The notes beneath the pieces are model-generated. The model saw nothing but the letters and a program-made list of their open reading frames with translations, made no database searches and had not been told where the DNA came from. This document shows, one piece after another, positions 62,770 through 64,000 of a stretch of 64,000 nucleotides of DNA (position 1 is the stretch's first letter; each line of letters starts with the position of its first letter). Made by a program: the position numbers and the translations under genes. Source of the stretch: JANNSX01 sp041397825 (GTDB taxonomy: Bacteria > Pseudomonadota > Alphaproteobacteria > Rhizobiales > Hyphomicrobiaceae); NCBI GenBank assembly GCA_041397825.1, contig JAWKVX010000002.1, positions 682,001-746,000 of the forward strand. The letters are read 5' to 3'.

Positions 62770-63809
62770 CCTCGACAGTGCCGTCGGAAGATTTCGGGCC
62801 CGAATTCGATCTTGCGCGTCTCGAGAGCTTTCTCGGCCGGCGATTTGGCAAGGCAGGCCAATTCGACTGCCAGCGTATCGCCGGCGGGCAGTCGAACCCC
62901 ACCTACTTCGTCACCTACGGCGACCGGCGCATGGTGCTTCGGAAGAAGCCAGCCGGGCCGATCCTCAAGGGTGCTCATGCGGTCGAGCGGGAGTATCGGG
63001 TGCTCGAGGCCTTGCAGCCGACGGGCGTGCCGGTGCCGAAGCCGATCCTGCTCCTGGAAGATGCCGAGGTGATCGGTGTTCCCTTCTACCTGATGGAGCG
63101 TCTCGACGGCCGCGCCTTTCACGACGCGGCGCTACCCGGACTAGCGCCCGCCGAGCGACGCGGCATCTACCTATCGATGGCCGAGACCATGGCCAAGCTT
63201 CACGCCGTCGATCCGGTGAAAATCGGTCTCGAGGACTATGGCCGGCCCGGCAACTATTTCGAGCGGCAGATCGCACGCTGGACCAAGCAGTGGCAGGAGT
63301 CTGATGGTGAGCCGATCCCGGAGATCGACACGCTGGTCGACTGGCTGCCCCGGCATCTTCCGCCCGACGACGGCAGGATCGCGATCGCTCATGGTGATCT
63401 CCGGCTCGGCAACTTCTTCTTCCATGCGGAGGAGCCCCGGGTCATCGCCATTCTCGATTGGGAGCTGTCGACGCTCGGCCATCCGCTCGCCGATCTCGCC
63501 TTCTGCTCGATGCCCTGGCACACGGCACCGGACGAATATGGCGGCGTCCTGGGGCTCGATCTCGAGACGCTCGGCATCCCGAGTGAGGCCGAGTTCGTGG
63601 CGCACTACTACAGGCACGCGGAGCCGACGGCGCCGATCCAGCCTTTCCACGTCGTTTTCGCGCTGTTCCGCTTCGCCGTCATCTTCGTCGGCATCCGCGA
63701 TCGCTTCCGCAAGGGCAATGCCGCCGGCAAGAACGCGGCGAGCGTCGGGCCGCTGGCGAAGCGCTTTGCCGTGCGCGGCCTGGAGATCGCCGAGCGGGGG
63801 CATCACTGA
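62766..63809 (+). CDS. ACAD10/11-like phosphotransferase (APH fold)
   Basis: 347 residues of the aminoglycoside-phosphotransferase fold. GGQSNPTYFVTYGDRRMVLRKKP is the nucleotide-binding strand with Lys; the catalytic loop is AIAHGDLRLGNFFFH, followed by AILDWELSTLGHPLADLA. In this branch, kin to the kinase domain of ACAD10/11, the enzyme phosphorylates 4-hydroxyacyl-CoA ahead of an acyl-CoA-dehydrogenase-like step. It is translationally coupled to the acyl-CoA synthetase, which fits a hydroxy-acid degradation route. Substrate is inference. Confidence 0.87.
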   Translation: MTSTVPSEDFGPEFDLARLESFLGRRFGKAGQFDCQRIAGGQSNPTYFVTYGDRRMVLRKKPAGPILKGAHAVEREYRVLEALQPTGVPVPKPILLLEDAEVIGVPFYLMERLDGRAFHDAALPGLAPAERRGIYLSMAETMAKLHAVDPVKIGLEDYGRPGNYFERQIARWTKQWQESDGEPIPEIDTLVDWLPRHLPPDDGRIAIAHGDLRLGNFFFHAEEPRVIAILDWELSTLGHPLADLAFCSMPWHTAPDEYGGVLGLDLETLGIPSEAEFVAHYYRHAEPTAPIQPFHVVFALFRFAVIFVGIRDRFRKGNAAGKNAASVGPLAKRFAVRGLEIAERGHH

Positions 63810-63821
63810 GAGGTCGCCGGA

Positions 63822-64000
63822 TCAGGTCCGGAACATCTCCTTCAGGTAGCTGACGCGGTCGTGTACGCCGTCTGCTTCGATACGACCTGGAAATGTCTGC
63901 TGGATCGACTTGGCAATGAAGGCCTCGCGGGCAGAGAGCGACCTTTCGATCTCGCGTGCCAGCGTCAGGTCGGTGGCGAGAAACACCTTGAGCGCGGAAA
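63822..64000 (-). CDS. C-terminal fragment of an unidentified gene, cut by window edge
   Basis: The minus-strand frame is open from the window edge to TGA at 63824-63822, giving 59 residues. They contain LATDLTLAREIERSL, REAFIAKSIQQTF and the end VSYLKEMFRT. I do not recognise the family. It converges on the phosphotransferase gene with a 12-base gap. Confidence 0.55.
   Translation of the reverse strand, partial: SALKVFLATDLTLAREIERSLSAREAFIAKSIQQTFPGRIEADGVHDRVSYLKEMFRT

Overview
The window is 64 kb of high-GC chromosomal DNA from an alphaproteobacterium. The evidence is marker genes and gene order: the pckA / chvI-chvG-hprK-EIIA-HPr ... ahcY cluster, a DivL-type pseudo-histidine-kinase with tyrosine at the phospho-acceptor position, a tsaE-amgK fusion followed by murU, addB, addA and trxA, and the plsX-fabH-ihfA-merR block. 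I cannot place it below class level with confidence. Coding density is high. I saw no rRNA, tRNA, CRISPR array, insertion sequence or prophage.

Layout. (1) 1-5.7 kb: C-terminally truncated pckA (-) diverges from an operon for the ChvI/ChvG acid/envelope two-component system, HPr kinase, a mannose-type EIIA and HPr. (2) 5.7-11.3 kb: three paralogous TadG-like von Willebrand A pilus-assembly proteins (-), with a TTG-started LuxR-type regulator (+) between the second and third. They interrupt the otherwise common alphaproteobacterial order HPr...ahcY. (3) 11.5-25.1 kb: ahcY with a readable promoter, divL, tsaE-amgK, murU, addB, addA, trxA, all on + and many overlapping or nearly so. (4) 25.5-30 kb: gyrB, then a convergent two-gene RNA-repair operon (ATP-dependent RNA ligase plus an HD-phosphoesterase/polynucleotide-kinase fusion). 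(5) 30-34 kb: EF-hand secreted protein, D-threonine-aldolase-like enzyme, EamA exporter, TSUP permease. (6) 33.9-37.2 kb (-): merR, ihfA, fabH, plsX. (7) 37.3-40.5 kb: ribokinase and nucleoside hydrolase (-), enamidase-like amidohydrolase (+). (8) 40.5-48.5 kb: GNAT, molybdopterin oxidoreductase, HicA-like small protein, O-methyltransferase, NAD synthetase, FkbM methyltransferase, class I glutamine amidotransferase and ornithine-cyclodeaminase-like protein. (9) 48.6-51.2 kb (-): two tandem RTX calcium-binding repeat proteins sharing an upstream operator-like element; the first has a 3' frameshift. (10) 51.3-58.4 kb (-): a tightly packed five-gene operon of CocE-type hydrolase, beta-carbonic anhydrase, an M19-like dipeptidase that has lost metal ligands, a large DUF3726-like protein and an M24 peptidase. 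(11) 58.6-63.8 kb (+): acyl-CoA dehydrogenase, obgE, acyl-CoA synthetase and an ACAD10/11-like phosphotransferase, ending in a fragment of a minus-strand gene.

The first part reads as core physiology: carbon/nitrogen PTS control linked to ChvIG and gluconeogenesis, cell-cycle signalling, cell-wall recycling, and AddAB recombination. The accessory parts of most interest are the RNA ligase/HD-Pnk pair, the orphan TadG triplet with its regulator, the RTX pair with a shared operator, and the dipeptidase/DUF3726 operon. All functional calls come from reading the sequence; no database search was run.
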